64,000 nucleotides of DNA from CAWGMT01 sp963823675 (GTDB lineage Bacteria; Planctomycetota; Planctomycetia; Isosphaerales; Isosphaeraceae), in NCBI GenBank assembly GCA_963823675.1, contig CAWGMT010000008.1:1364001-1428000 (forward strand). Reading direction: 5' to 3'. This document shows positions 11,112 to 20,019 of this stretch, one piece after another. The first letter of the stretch is position 1. Each line of letters opens with the position of its first letter. The translations under genes and the position numbers were made by a program. The notes under the pieces were generated by a model. That model did not search any database and had not been told where the DNA came from. It saw only the letters and a program-made list of their open reading frames with translations.

Positions 11112-11851
11112 CGCCCATCATCCCTTCGTTAGGGGGGCGGTCCCCGCCGAGAACTCCAACTGATCGGGAAAGATCACCCAGATGTGAAGTGCGGGTGTTG
11201 CTCTGGCATTCTACACCATAAATCGCGACGGTGTTGGGAATCTTACAGATCAGGCCGAAGAGTGAACCCCGGGGAATGAGTCGGGATACGGTGCCTGTGT
11301 GGAATGCGCCGCAGACAGCTGGCGTGAAACCGGGAATGCCTGACCAAGGAAGCTACGCTCGGGAACGACCTGGGCAGCTTGGTTCGCATGCCGTCGTTCT
11401 GTCGCCAGAGCTCGTTGAGCCCGGTAGATAAACGATCTGGCTCTCCGCTTGCAATTCCTTCTAGGTCACGACACGAAGTGCAGGATCGCTTACACTGAAG
11501 GATATGGCAGACGCGTAGTTTCGGGACGAGCTAGCAGCTGAACCTGGTCTCGCGCTCGAGGTACGAATCACCCGGAATTTGACTCCAGGCACGGCTCAAC
11601 GTCAACATAACTTGCAGATTACAGGGTTGGGTAGCTAGCGTCGTGCTGGCGACAGCCGGCTGGCCCTCATCGTGCAAGCCCCGGATCTGCAGGCGTGGCC
11701 CTGCGGACGTTGACGCCAGCCCTGAGGTGCAATCTGTTTTTGAACCGTCCCCGATCCGATCATCAGAACTGCTCACCGATCGTGGGTGAACGGTCGGACC
11801 GGTCGAGTGACGGGGAGCACCCAGGCGACCCGGATCAGCTCAAATAATCAT
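11112..11851. other. 740-base gap between the two paralogues
   Basis: No gene I can support. A minus-strand open frame at 11531-11776 and a plus-strand one at 11231-11431 have stretches that look vaguely protein-like, but neither has a family, a ribosome-binding site or a conserved start. Confidence 0.4.
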
Positions 11852-13376
11852 TTAAGCTATGCCGAAGGCGCCTCGGCACACTCTCATGATCGTGCTCGGC
11901 AAGGCGCGGATCGAGACAACCGGTCGGGCAGCCTCGGTTTGGTCTTTTCGCACACCGCGCAGGACGGGCGTGTAATTGACGTTGATCGATGCGTTGCCGG
12001 TTGGGTTGAGGTTGTAATTGACGGCCTGTTCCGGCGTGCTACTCAACGAAATCGGAATCGACGGGTTTCTCCGTTCGGCCTTGGCGAGCGCCTTGTAGAT
12101 CGTGCCGCCCCCCATGTAACGGTGCAACTGGCCGAACAGGCGAGCCGAGTGCGGAATATTCAGAACCGCCTTGGAAGACGCAAACGGAACGCCGCTATAG
12201 GTGTTGCCCGTGAGGGTCGCAGGCAGGTTGTTGAACAGCCCAGGAGACTGGCTCAACTGATTGGCCGGGAAAACGAAGGTTTCATTCACGAACTCGTCTC
12301 TCCGGACCTTCCGTAAGACGCGAGCGATCGCGTGCACCCCGTCGAGCTCGACGGTCTTGGGATTGATCGTCGTCACATCGAAGCCGGAGGTGCCGAAGAC
12401 GGTGACCCGTACCAAGTCCCGGTGCGCCGTATCGATGATCCGGTGTTCATGGGGGTTAATGAGGATGTAGGGCGACGGTTTGGGGTTGGGCGGAGGGACA
12501 GTGGCGCTGACCGATCGTGAAGGGGAATTGCGGATCGAAGTAGGCATCGCTAACATCGATGTCATCGGGTGACCCGGCGAACGCGCTGATGCGGATCTCA
12601 GTGGAGGGGCTCCAGGTTTTGCCGGGGTTCTCCATCTGCCAAAGCTGCGAGAAGTGCTTGATGGTGAACTCGAGGTTGGGATGGGCTGCCGAATTGAACA
12701 GGTAGACGCTGCCCGTGTAATAGTCCAGCGTCGTTCCGAACGTGGGGACCATGGGATTTGAGGACTGCACCGCGAGCGCAACCTCGTATGGTTTGGGGGG
12801 CGAAGGATCAGTCGGCGTCGGGCCCGGCGCATTGGGCGAAAAGCCAGCGACGATATCCCCTCCGAGCCCTGTGTTGGCGAGGTCCAAGATTGCGTACATT
12901 TGCTCGGGGCCGCCCAGTCCGTAAAACTCTGTAAACCCAGGAGCCGCCGCCTCGACGGCGGGGTTGACAGTCCCGGCATTCCCATTATCATCGGCATCAC
13001 CCGCGATTACGGGCAGCGAGTTCGGGCTCGCTGGATCGGCGGGCCCTCCACTGAGGCCGACGCTTAGCGTGTCGGTCGTCGCGTCATAGGACACCGCAAC
13101 AACCGAAATGTCAAAGCCCGAGGTCTTGATGTATGGCTGGAGGTTTGGCGGGATGATTGGGTGTTGGATATTTGAATTGGAGGAATTAAAGAGCACGACA
13201 CCCGGTTGTTCTGTAGCGGGAAAATCGATTGCAACGTTTCCGGTGAAGTTTACGCTGAGCAATTGCCGATGATCTAGTTGTTCCACCGCGATGGCGGGAC
13301 GTTTGGCGGTTTTCCGACCACCTCTTTGGTGCCGCCGCTTTCGAGCGGCTTGGAGCAGCTTGGAGATCAGATTCAT
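11852..13376 (-). CDS. Exported FTGNVA-domain protein (paralogue 2, frameshifted)
   Basis: A full-length paralogue of the 9762-11111 protein. It starts at ATG 13376 (GAGGGG seven bases upstream), with a near-identical N-terminus ending VEQLDHRQLLS, then SVNFTGNVAIDFPATEQPG, the GDADDNGNAGTVNP acidic loop and SAAHPNLEFTIKHFSQLW. At about 12510 the frame changes by one extra base (FTI to VSATVPPP, judged by alignment with paralogue 1 FTLSEATV). The C-terminal part continues as NPHEHRIIDTAHRDLVRVTV to RYMGGGTIYKALAKAE, then carries a tail absent from paralogue 1 (NPTGNASINVNYTPVLRG). Tandem duplication followed by divergence is clear. Product and localisation as for paralogue 1. Confidence 0.78.
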
Positions 13377-13648
13377 CGCCCCTCATCCTTTCTTTAGGGC
13401 GCCGGTCCCCAACGGGAACGGCAACCAACGGTGAAAAGTCACCTAGCCGCTCAGTGAGCGTGTCACTGAGCATCAGGACGACCCGGCGGTATGAAACAAC
13501 GCGCCGGCCCGACCAGACCAGGAATAGCCGGCTCATGCCGTTTTGGCGTCTCGACCACTAGGGTGGCGTGGTCCTTCCCATCAAAGTCGTAGGCGGCGCA
13601 AGACGACCCGGATGAGAAGAGAGTAGTTACAGAGGAAGGAGCCTCGTC

Positions 13649-14521
13649 ATGGCAGGCCGAAAGGCGCTCCGATCTTGGCTGATTGTTGCCGTGCTCTTGG
13701 GAGCCCGCTCCGTCGGGGCAGCTCCGATCACATTCACCGGAAACGTCGCGAACGACTTCAACCCGGCGACCAACCCTGACGTGGTCGTGATCCCCCACAG
13801 CGACACGCCGGTCCATATCGCGCAGCCGGCGTGGATGACGCAGGCCGGGCTCGTATCGGGCTGGAACATCCAGGACATCCGCCTGTCCTACAATCCGGCC
13901 ACCGACACGATGTACGTCGGCGTCAACACCTTCGGCATCGCGGGCGACGTCGACGGCAAGGGATTGATTGGCAAAACCGACACTCAACTGACGAATGCCG
14001 GCGGGTCCAACCCGGCCAATTTCGGCGGTGACAAGGCGATGGCGGTCGGGTTCGCACCCCTGTCGGGCGTGTTCAATCCCAGTAATCCACCGGCTCCAGT
14101 CATCGTCGCCGGAGTCCCCGGCAACAAGTCCCAGGACGGCGCGGGCCTCGACGGGTTCTCGGTCGCCAAATGGGCACCGGCCGGAGGTACCGCAGGCCCC
14201 AATTATGACCTCGTGACCAGTTTCGGCACGCCCATCCCCAACTCGGGCAACCTGGCATTCGACCCCAGCGCTGCGCATCCCGGCTTCGAATTCACCATCA
14301 CGAATTTCAGCAAGCTCTTGGGTGCCAATCCCCTGAACGGCCTGGTCATCAGCGCGCAGGATGGTTCGGTCATGAGCGTCATAACGGGCAAGGACTACGT
14401 CTTCTCCACGCCCATCGAGCCGCAGCAATTGACTCCCGAGCCGGCGACCTGGATGCTCTGGACCGGACTTGCCGGCGGCCTGGCCTGGAAGTACCGCCGC
14501 TCGCGGCGTTCGCGCCCTTGA
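13649..14521 (+). CDS. PEP-CTERM protein with FTGNVA domain (paralogue 3)
   Basis: 290 residues from ATG 13649 (AAGGAG upstream). It has an N-terminal signal peptide (SWLIVAVLLGARSVGAAP) followed directly by ITFTGNVANDFNPATNPDVVV and DIRLSYNPATDTMYVG, clearly related to the domain in the two divergently transcribed neighbours. It also shares AAHPGFEFTITNFSKLL. The C-terminus is a textbook PEP-CTERM sorting signal: TPEPATWM, a hydrophobic LWTGLAGGLAW helix and a basic KYRRSRRSRP end. Exosortase is therefore expected to process it and place it at the cell surface or in exopolysaccharide; no exosortase gene lies in the window. Function unknown. Confidence 0.85.
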   Translation: MAGRKALRSWLIVAVLLGARSVGAAPITFTGNVANDFNPATNPDVVVIPHSDTPVHIAQPAWMTQAGLVSGWNIQDIRLSYNPATDTMYVGVNTFGIAGDVDGKGLIGKTDTQLTNAGGSNPANFGGDKAMAVGFAPLSGVFNPSNPPAPVIVAGVPGNKSQDGAGLDGFSVAKWAPAGGTAGPNYDLVTSFGTPIPNSGNLAFDPSAAHPGFEFTITNFSKLLGANPLNGLVISAQDGSVMSVITGKDYVFSTPIEPQQLTPEPATWMLWTGLAGGLAWKYRRSRRSRP

Positions 14522-14915
14522 CGGTACTTCCTTTAAACAGCTCAAACGCATATACGCATCCCTGCGCAAGACGGCTCCTGATCCTCTAGCTCGCCGTCTT
14601 GTAGATCGGCGCTGCGCACTGCGGAAGTCCCGCCGTTTTGCTCCGCCGTTTGCCCATACACCCTCCCTTCCCGGAATCCCGTCCGAGTCACCGCTGGCCG
14701 TTCGACCCTCATTCCTCGTCCGACTGGTTGATCTCGGCGCGCATGGCCTCTCATGCCGCAACCACCGGTTATGCCGGCATTCCCGGTTCACCCGAACGTC
14801 TCGAAGATCCTGATCTCTCAAGGTCGCCGACTTGCGGGCTCGGCGATGGTCGGATAGTTTTGAATCAGGAGTTGCCGGGCAGCCAAGACCATCGCGCCGA
14901 TCTCGGATATCCAGC
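14522..14915. other. Intergenic region, nothing recognised
   Basis: Nearly 400 bases with no supportable gene, promoter or repeat. The reading frames on both strands lack any protein family. Confidence 0.4.
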
Positions 14916-15518
14916 ATGCAGATGAGCCCGCGCGTTTTCGCTGCACTTTGCGCCGGTTTCCTTTTGCCCGCTTTCTGGGCGGCACGCGGACCGTCACAAA
15001 CGACACAAACGGACCGTCGGCAGCCGGACGCGGCCGGCACTGATCGCAACGATGCGGCCGCCCGGCCTCAAGCCGACGACGCCGAGAGCAGCCTGCGCAT
15101 GTCTCGCGCGGTCGTTTGCCGCTCGATCGATGGTTATGAGGCTTACGAGCCGCTGCCCGACGCAGCCCAGACGAGCGATGAAAAGCTGCTGGTCTATTAC
15201 CGCCCCGAGGGATACAAGAGCGTCGTCGTCGACGGCCTCTATCAAGCTCATTTCACCCAGGACGCGCAGATTCGCAAGCGCGGCGAGAAAGCCGTCATGC
15301 GCCAGAAGCTGAAGCTGCTGGAATACAAAGCCAGGAACGCGTCCCCGCCGCAGTACATTTATCTGCGGAATACAATCTCTCTCAAGGGCCTGCCGCCGGG
15401 AGACTACGACTTGACGATCATTCTACGCGACGAAGTCGCCAAATGCCCCGCCGCCACCCAGGTGGTCAAGTTTCGAGTGATCCCCGCCCAGGATCCCCGC
15501 AAGGCCAAATCTACCTAG
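14916..15518 (+). CDS. Secreted hypothetical protein
   Basis: 200 residues from ATG 14916 (ATG 14922 is also possible). A signal peptide is present (FAALCAGFLLPAFWAARG). The mature protein begins with a low-complexity polar stretch, then a globular part: CRSIDGYEAYEPLPDAAQTSDEKLLVYYRP, KSVVVDGLYQAHFTQDAQIRKRGEKAVMRQ and LPPGDYDLTIILRDEV, which reads like an immunoglobulin-type beta domain of periplasmic proteins. No catalytic motif. The 3' end overlaps the convergent HlyD gene by 8 bp. Confidence 0.7.
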   Translation: MQMSPRVFAALCAGFLLPAFWAARGPSQTTQTDRRQPDAAGTDRNDAAARPQADDAESSLRMSRAVVCRSIDGYEAYEPLPDAAQTSDEKLLVYYRPEGYKSVVVDGLYQAHFTQDAQIRKRGEKAVMRQKLKLLEYKARNASPPQYIYLRNTISLKGLPPGDYDLTIILRDEVAKCPAATQVVKFRVIPAQDPRKAKST

Positions 15519-16662
15519 CCGGCGCCTGCTCCTCGAACGGAAGCTGCGTATCGCTGCCATTGCCCTCGAGGTGGATCGAGCTAGAGACGTTCGCGGCCTT
15601 GAGGTAGACATCCATTTGCTGCCCCACGAACACATCGACCGGGCGTTCCTCGGGAAGCTGGTAGATCACCTGTAGCACGCGGGTGTTGACCCGTTCCGAA
15701 TTGTAGCCGGTGAGGCTTTGCTTGGGGATCACGTAGGGCTCGACATAGACGAACTTCAAGGGAAACCGTACCTTCGCGCGACCCTTCAGAGTTGCGACCG
15801 CAAGGGCGCCCGGCGAAAAAAACGCGAGATCGTTCTCGTCGATGTCCACCCGCACATGCAGGCGGTGGATGTCGCCCAGGACCACCATCGGCTCCTTCCA
15901 GGTCAAGGCGGCAAACTGGCCCAGCCGCACGTTGAGCTGAAGGATCTCGCCATCCATCGGCGCGCGGACTGTCAGCCGCTCGAGGTTGGTGTTGATCGCG
16001 TCGATCTGGCTCTGGGCGAGGACGACGGCGGCCTTCGCGACGTCGATGTCTTCCTTCCAGGTCCCGGCCAGCATCCGCTCGAGCTCCGCCTCTGCTCTCG
16101 CATAAGTCGCTTTGGCCGCGGCGAATGCGTAACGGTCGCGATCGTACTCGCCGGCGGAGACCGTCTGCCGCGAATAAAGCCGCTCGGTGCGCACCATGGC
16201 CGCGGCGGCGTCGTTCATCCTGGCCTGCGCCTCAAGGGCCGCGGCGCGGAGCGGCGGAACATCCTCGGGCCGGGGCGCGGCCATGAGCTTGTGCAACTGG
16301 GCCTGGTACGAGCCGAGCTCGGCCGTGCGCGACGCCAGTTGCGCCTTGTAGTCGCGGTCGTCGATCCGGAAGAGCGGGTCGCCCGCCTTGACTTTCTGCC
16401 CCTTCTTGACGTGGACAAGGGTGACGACTCCGGGAATATTCACGCCGATCGGAATGTTCTCCCGACGCGACTCGACCAGACCCGAACCGGCGATCATCGT
16501 CACATCGCGGTGGTCATCACCTGTCGCGGCGACACCCGGACGCGTCGGCGGCTCGGCGTATGGCTGCGCCGGAGACTGCGGCTGGCCTGCCCGCACGGCA
16601 GTGTAGACCGCGAAGATCACGCCCGCGAGGGCAACCGCCGGTAACAAATACTTGATACCCAT
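15511..16662 (-). CDS. HlyD-family periplasmic adaptor of an ABC exporter
   Basis: 383 residues from ATG 16662 (in-frame GTG alternative at 16674). It begins with one transmembrane helix (YLLPAVALAGVIFAVYTAV) and has the split biotinyl-lipoyl halves of membrane fusion proteins (ESRRENIPIGVNIPGVVTLVHVKKGQKVKAGDPLFRID and LERLTVRAPMDGEILQLNVRLGQ), with a long coiled-coil hairpin between them rich in Ala, Arg and Glu (about residues 105-215). It connects the inner-membrane ABC permease to the periplasm or outer membrane. It is the last gene of a tetR-permease-ATPase-adaptor operon, 64 bp after the ATPase. Closest in arrangement to DevBCA and YbhG-type exporters. Substrate unknown. Confidence 0.9.
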   Translation of the reverse strand: MGIKYLLPAVALAGVIFAVYTAVRAGQPQSPAQPYAEPPTRPGVAATGDDHRDVTMIAGSGLVESRRENIPIGVNIPGVVTLVHVKKGQKVKAGDPLFRIDDRDYKAQLASRTAELGSYQAQLHKLMAAPRPEDVPPLRAAALEAQARMNDAAAAMVRTERLYSRQTVSAGEYDRDRYAFAAAKATYARAEAELERMLAGTWKEDIDVAKAAVVLAQSQIDAINTNLERLTVRAPMDGEILQLNVRLGQFAALTWKEPMVVLGDIHRLHVRVDIDENDLAFFSPGALAVATLKGRAKVRFPLKFVYVEPYVIPKQSLTGYNSERVNTRVLQVIYQLPEERPVDVFVGQQMDVYLKAANVSSSIHLEGNGSDTQLPFEEQAPAR

Positions 16663-16677
16663 GATTGGAAACACCCT

Positions 16678-16720
16678 AAAGCCTGGGCAATGATCGAGAA
16701 AAAAGCCTGGGCAATGATCG
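16678..16720. repeat. 19-bp direct repeat between ATPase and adaptor genes
   Basis: AAAGCCTGGGCAATGATCG occurs at 16678-16696 and again at 16702-16720, filling most of the 64-bp spacer upstream of the adaptor start. It could be a slippage product or a regulatory site. Confidence 0.8.
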
Positions 16721-16725
16721 TAAAC

Positions 16726-17487
16726 CTATCGGGGCGCGTAGTCGCTTTCGACGGAACGCTGCTGGATCTCGTCGATGCGACCGTCATCCATGTGGGCAAC
16801 CCAGTCGCCAAAATGGAAGATTCGATTGTCGTGAGTGACGACCACCACCGCGCGATCGGGACGGACCGCCGACGCGCGGAGCAGTTCCAGAACGGTGAGC
16901 CCTGTATCGTGGTCGAGCGCGGCAGTCGGCTCGTCGCAAACCAGGAGCCTCGGCTCATGCACGAGCGCCCGAGCGATCGCCACGCGCTGCATCTGTCCAC
17001 CCGAAAGCTGACTGGGAAGACTGCGGAGCTTCTCACCCATTCCCAGATCCGCGAGCACATCGCTGGCTCGCCTCACGGCTGGGCTTCTGGACCAGCCGGC
17101 GATTACCAGGGGGATGGCGGCGTTCTCCGCGGCCGAAAGCGCGGGTAACAGGTTGTATTGCTGGAAGACAAAGCCAATGTTCTTGGCCCGGAACTGCGTG
17201 AGCGCCCGATCGCTCATCCCGTTCAAATCCTGACCGAAGACCGAGATCGAGCCGCTGTCGCAATCGAGAATACCGGCCATCACCGACAGCAAGGTCGTCT
17301 TGCCGCAACCGGACGGGCCGACGATCAGCGACAATGCGCCCGCATAGACGTCCCAGTCAATGCCGCGGAGCGCGTGCACGGTCTGATCGCCCGACCCGAA
17401 GTGTTTGGTCACACCCCGGATGCGGACCGCGACCTCCCGTATCCCTCGCTTCGTGGCAAGCGGCGTCGTTGCCGGAATTGTCTGCAT
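16726..17487 (-). CDS. ABC exporter ATP-binding protein (DevA/MacB/LolD type)
   Basis: 253 residues with all ABC ATPase motifs: Walker A GPSGCGKTT (near residue 58), Q-loop VFQQYNLLPALSAAENA, signature LSGGQMQRVAIARAL, Walker B LLVCDEPTAALD and the switch histidine VVVVTHD. The sequence type (GDQTVHALRGID, NLLPALSA) is that of ATPases working with FtsX-like permeases, fitting the neighbouring permease and HlyD adaptor. It drives export of an unknown substrate. It lies 45 bp downstream of the permease. The frame is intact. Confidence 0.93.
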   Translation of the reverse strand: MQTIPATTPLATKRGIREVAVRIRGVTKHFGSGDQTVHALRGIDWDVYAGALSLIVGPSGCGKTTLLSVMAGILDCDSGSISVFGQDLNGMSDRALTQFRAKNIGFVFQQYNLLPALSAAENAAIPLVIAGWSRSPAVRRASDVLADLGMGEKLRSLPSQLSGGQMQRVAIARALVHEPRLLVCDEPTAALDHDTGLTVLELLRASAVRPDRAVVVVTHDNRIFHFGDWVAHMDDGRIDEIQQRSVESDYAPR

Positions 17488-17532
17488 GGCGGCGTCCTGA
17501 CTCCTTGGATCAAACAGTTGGGAATGCCTGAC

Positions 17533-18937
17533 TCAGTTCCGGAAAACGATGGCCGGCTCGAGGACGATCACCCGACGGATACTGAGCAGGCTCGAGAGGA
17601 TGCAGATCAGGATGATCGACGCCGCCGTGATCGGCAGGATGGGCCACCACGTGAAAAAAGCAAGCTCCTGGTCCTTGTCCATGCCGCTGAACCCCCATGC
17701 CAGCAAGAGCGCCATGCCGTAGCCGAAGAGCACGATGACCATGGCATCTTTGGCCAACCGCCAACTGACGATCCGGCTCAGGCCGAGCAGGAGGACCAGG
17801 AGCAGCACTGCGCCCACGACCAGGGGCAAGTGACCGCCATGATTGTAGAAGAAACCGAGGTCGGAAGAGGGGCTTTGATTGAGCCAGCCGAACACGGACG
17901 CCAACCCGACACCCAGACCGTAACCGAGCAGCCCGACGATCAGGGCCTGCAAGAGGATCATGCTCACAATGCGGAGATTGGTCGCTCCCATGGCCTTGAG
18001 CGCCCCGAATTGCCGCAAGTTCTCCAGCGTGAAGTTATAAAAGGTCTGGCCGGCGATCGCCGTGCCCACCAGGAACCCCAGGAAGGCCGTGATGCCAAAG
18101 TTGATCGGAATTCCCGTGTAGCGCATGTAATAGCGGATGGTCTTGTCCATGAAGTCGGCACTCGTAAGGGCTCCCAGGCCGGTCGTCGCCCTGATCCGAA
18201 GGGCGACGGTCTGGGGCGTGAGCCCAGGCTCGGCCTTGGCCAGGATGTAAGAGAGGATCTTCCGCTCCTGAGGGGCAAAGTTCTTGGCGCGTGAATAGGT
18301 GGTGTAAACGACGGGATTCGATTGGAAGGTCCGCGTGGCCTCGCACACGCCCACGATGATCGCGCGGCGGTCGTTCATTTCAAATTGCCGGTTGATGAAC
18401 CGGTCGTAGAAGCCGTTACCCAGCCGACCAAGCTGGTCCCAGGGCTCGTTGGGATAAAGCTTGGGGAGGCGCACATTGTCAACCAGCACGGCGTCTGGAA
18501 GGCGCAGGCCTGCGCAGGCTCCCGGCAAGAATTCTGGAGCCCGGCGGCGCACCGACCAGGGTGGCGTCGTCCAGCCCCAGCAGAATCACCTGCTCGATCA
18601 CGGTCTTCTGATTGCCACGAGAAACTCCGGGATTGATCTTGGCCCGCGCCTGACCTTTGTAGAGAGGAACCGCCCAGAGAACCCCGACGACGCCGCGAAC
18701 CCTGTAGAGGTTGTTCTCGAGCATCGGCTTGACGTCGTCGATGTACATGACTGCCGGGTCCATCACCCAGAGATCGGCGCCCGTGATGTCGGTGATCTGG
18801 GCGCACGTCCGCAGCATCAGACCGCAGAAGATCGACCCTTGCTGGGTGATCAGGAGCGACGCAAAGGTCAGCCCCATCACGATCCCCAGAAACTTGGCGC
18901 GATCACCCACCAGCATCTTGACCGCAATCCACGACAT
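17533..18937 (-). CDS. FtsX-like ABC exporter permease (DevC type, frameshifted)
   Basis: Starts at ATG 18937 (MSWIAVKMLVGDRAKFLGIVMGLTFASLLITQQ: first membrane helix after a cytoplasmic stretch). A periplasmic domain follows (GADLWVMDPAVMYIDDVKPM, LGLDDATLVGAPP). At about 18505 one extra base (AGCCTG-C-GCAGGC) moves the frame, and the protein resumes as AGLRLPDAVLVDNVRLPKLYPNEPWDQLG. Three or more C-terminal helices follow (NFGITAFLGFLVGTAIAGQTF, MILLQALIVGLLGYGLGVGLA, LVVGAVLLLVLLLG, ASIILICILSSLLSIRRV). The order of helices and large periplasmic loop matches the FtsX/MacB permease class. First structural gene after tetR; partners are the ATPase and HlyD genes. Confidence 0.88.
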
Positions 18938-18981
18938 GGCGGCACCCTTCTACTGAGCGTTGCATCGAGAACGCGCCGGAG

Positions 18982-19005
18982 GCGGGCAGAGACGCCCGCC
19001 CCACT
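18982..19005. repeat. Short GCGGGC hairpin repeat, copy 1
   Basis: GCGGGC-AGAGA-CGCCCGC followed by CCCACT. A second copy with two changes is at 23202-23225. Here it abuts the 104-bp element starting at 19005. Confidence 0.7.
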
Positions 19006-19108
19006 AAATCGCCTTGCACAATTCCGGGAGGGCGAGCCTCCCGGCGAGCCATTCTCCCAGGCGGCTCGGACGGAGCCTCGCCCTCCCAGGATCACGCTAG
19101 CCCATTTA
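19005..19108 (-). repeat. 104-bp inverted-repeat element (MITE-like), copy A
   Basis: The ends are TAAAT...ATTTA, with imperfect terminal inverted repeats of about 32 bases leading to GGGAGGGCGAG / CTCGCCCTCCC and an inner GGCGAGCC...GGCTCGG hairpin. An inverted copy of identical length lies at 28953-29056. The terminal TTA at 19106-19108, read on the minus strand, is the TAA stop codon of tetR. It carries no gene; it could form a strong transcript hairpin between tetR and the permease. Confidence 0.85.
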
Positions 19109-19858
19109 GAGGATCCCTTGATTCTCCCGGTGGGGCGGGCCTCCGTCCCCGCTGCTCCTCGCCAAGAAGTTTCCATCTTCATCCAACGCTCGGCAATGCG
19201 AGGCAACCGCCCCGTCCAGAGCGGCTTCGCTCCCATGATCCGGGTGCGTCGGAGCACCCAGCGCGGCCAGACAGAAGGACGTGATGTGCTCGGTAAGAAA
19301 ATCCAGGTCGAGCGTTCCATAGGCGTCCCGGCCGATCAGTCGCTCGGTGATCGAACGGGCCATCCGGTAGTGCAGGCATTGCCCGATGATACTGAATGCC
19401 AGCGCATGCCGCTTTCGCTCGTCGGCGTCGGGACAAAACCGCCCGACAATCTGCTCGAGCCGCTCAAACTTGGGGCGGATCACCTCGTGAATCAAGACGT
19501 CCGACGCCGCAGTCGGGTGCAGCAATTCTCTCAGGATCAGGCGGTGCCGCCAGTCGTCGGGATCGTTGATCGCCAGGACGTGCTTCAAGAAGTCGTGAAC
19601 GAAAGTGCGCAGTTGGTCGCACGGATCGCGATCGGCATCGAGCGCGCCGGCGCTCGGGTCGACGCCGCAGCGATGAGCGTGTAACACGGCTTCGACGTAA
19701 AGCTGGCCCTTGTCGCCGAAATGATAGTTGACCGCCGCCACGTTCGCACCCGCCCGCTCGCAAATCGCGCGAACCCGCGTGGCGTCAAACCCCTTGCAGG
19801 CAAACTCCTCACCAGCCGCTTCCAGCAAACGAGTTCTGGTACAATCTTGACTATCCAT
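19106..19858 (-). CDS. TetR-family regulator of the ABC exporter operon (CecR-like)
   Basis: 250 residues from ATG 19858. A TTG at 19891 is in frame, but it lies inside the probable operator, so the ATG is preferred. Residues 5-50 are the TetR HTH (TRLLEAAGEEFACKGFDATRVRAICERAGANVAAVNYHFGDKGQLY). The C-terminal half resembles the DUF1956/CecR ligand domain (LRELLHPTAASDVLIHEVIRPKFERLEQIV). The last 20 or so residues (GNFLARSSGDGG...) are encoded by repeat sequence leading into the 104-bp element, which supplies the stop codon, so the native tail may have been replaced. It heads the permease-ATPase-HlyD operon, the same order as E. coli cecR with ybhGFSR, and is expected to repress it. Confidence 0.9.
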   Translation of the reverse strand: MDSQDCTRTRLLEAAGEEFACKGFDATRVRAICERAGANVAAVNYHFGDKGQLYVEAVLHAHRCGVDPSAGALDADRDPCDQLRTFVHDFLKHVLAINDPDDWRHRLILRELLHPTAASDVLIHEVIRPKFERLEQIVGRFCPDADERKRHALAFSIIGQCLHYRMARSITERLIGRDAYGTLDLDFLTEHITSFCLAALGAPTHPDHGSEAALDGAVASHCRALDEDGNFLARSSGDGGPPHRENQGIL

Positions 19859-19876
19859 CGCCGATAGACACGCTCC

Positions 19877-19901
19877 AAACAACCGTTTCAAACAGGCGTT
19901 T
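19877..19901 (-). promoter_or_regulatory. Double palindromic operator, probable TetR autoregulation site
   Basis: Two copies of AAAC-N4-GTTT (19877-19888 and 19890-19901) are separated by one base, giving a 13-bp period. They lie just downstream of the -10 box and upstream of the tetR start, where a repressor would block transcription. Confidence 0.7.
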
Positions 19902-19906
19902 TAGGG

Positions 19907-19934
19907 ATTATAGATTTGGTCGGTTAACCGTCAA
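19907..19934 (-). promoter_or_regulatory. Sigma-70 promoter of tetR and the exporter operon
   Basis: On the minus strand TTGACG (19929-19934) and a perfect TATAAT (19907-19912) are 16 bases apart. The start of transcription would fall in the first operator half. Confidence 0.75.
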
Positions 19935-20019
19935 GCTGATCTTGAGAGGTAGTTCCGGCTTTGACGGGCGGCATGACGGGCCTTGTATTGCATCGGTCTC
20001 ACCCTCGGATCGACCTTCC

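Noticed and set aside
11231..11431. 66-codon plus-strand frame with a MPDQGSYARERPGQLGS stretch
   Set aside because: It resembles translated leader sequence seen near some mobile elements, but I cannot tie it to a named element.
11531..11776. 81-codon minus-strand frame ending in a protein-like tail
   Set aside because: No ribosome-binding site, no family, in a debris-like spacer; too weak to call.
13463..15049. 528-codon minus-strand open frame
   Set aside because: Antisense of the PEP-CTERM gene and the next secreted protein; Arg/Asp/Gly-rich nonsense typical of GC-rich shadow frames.
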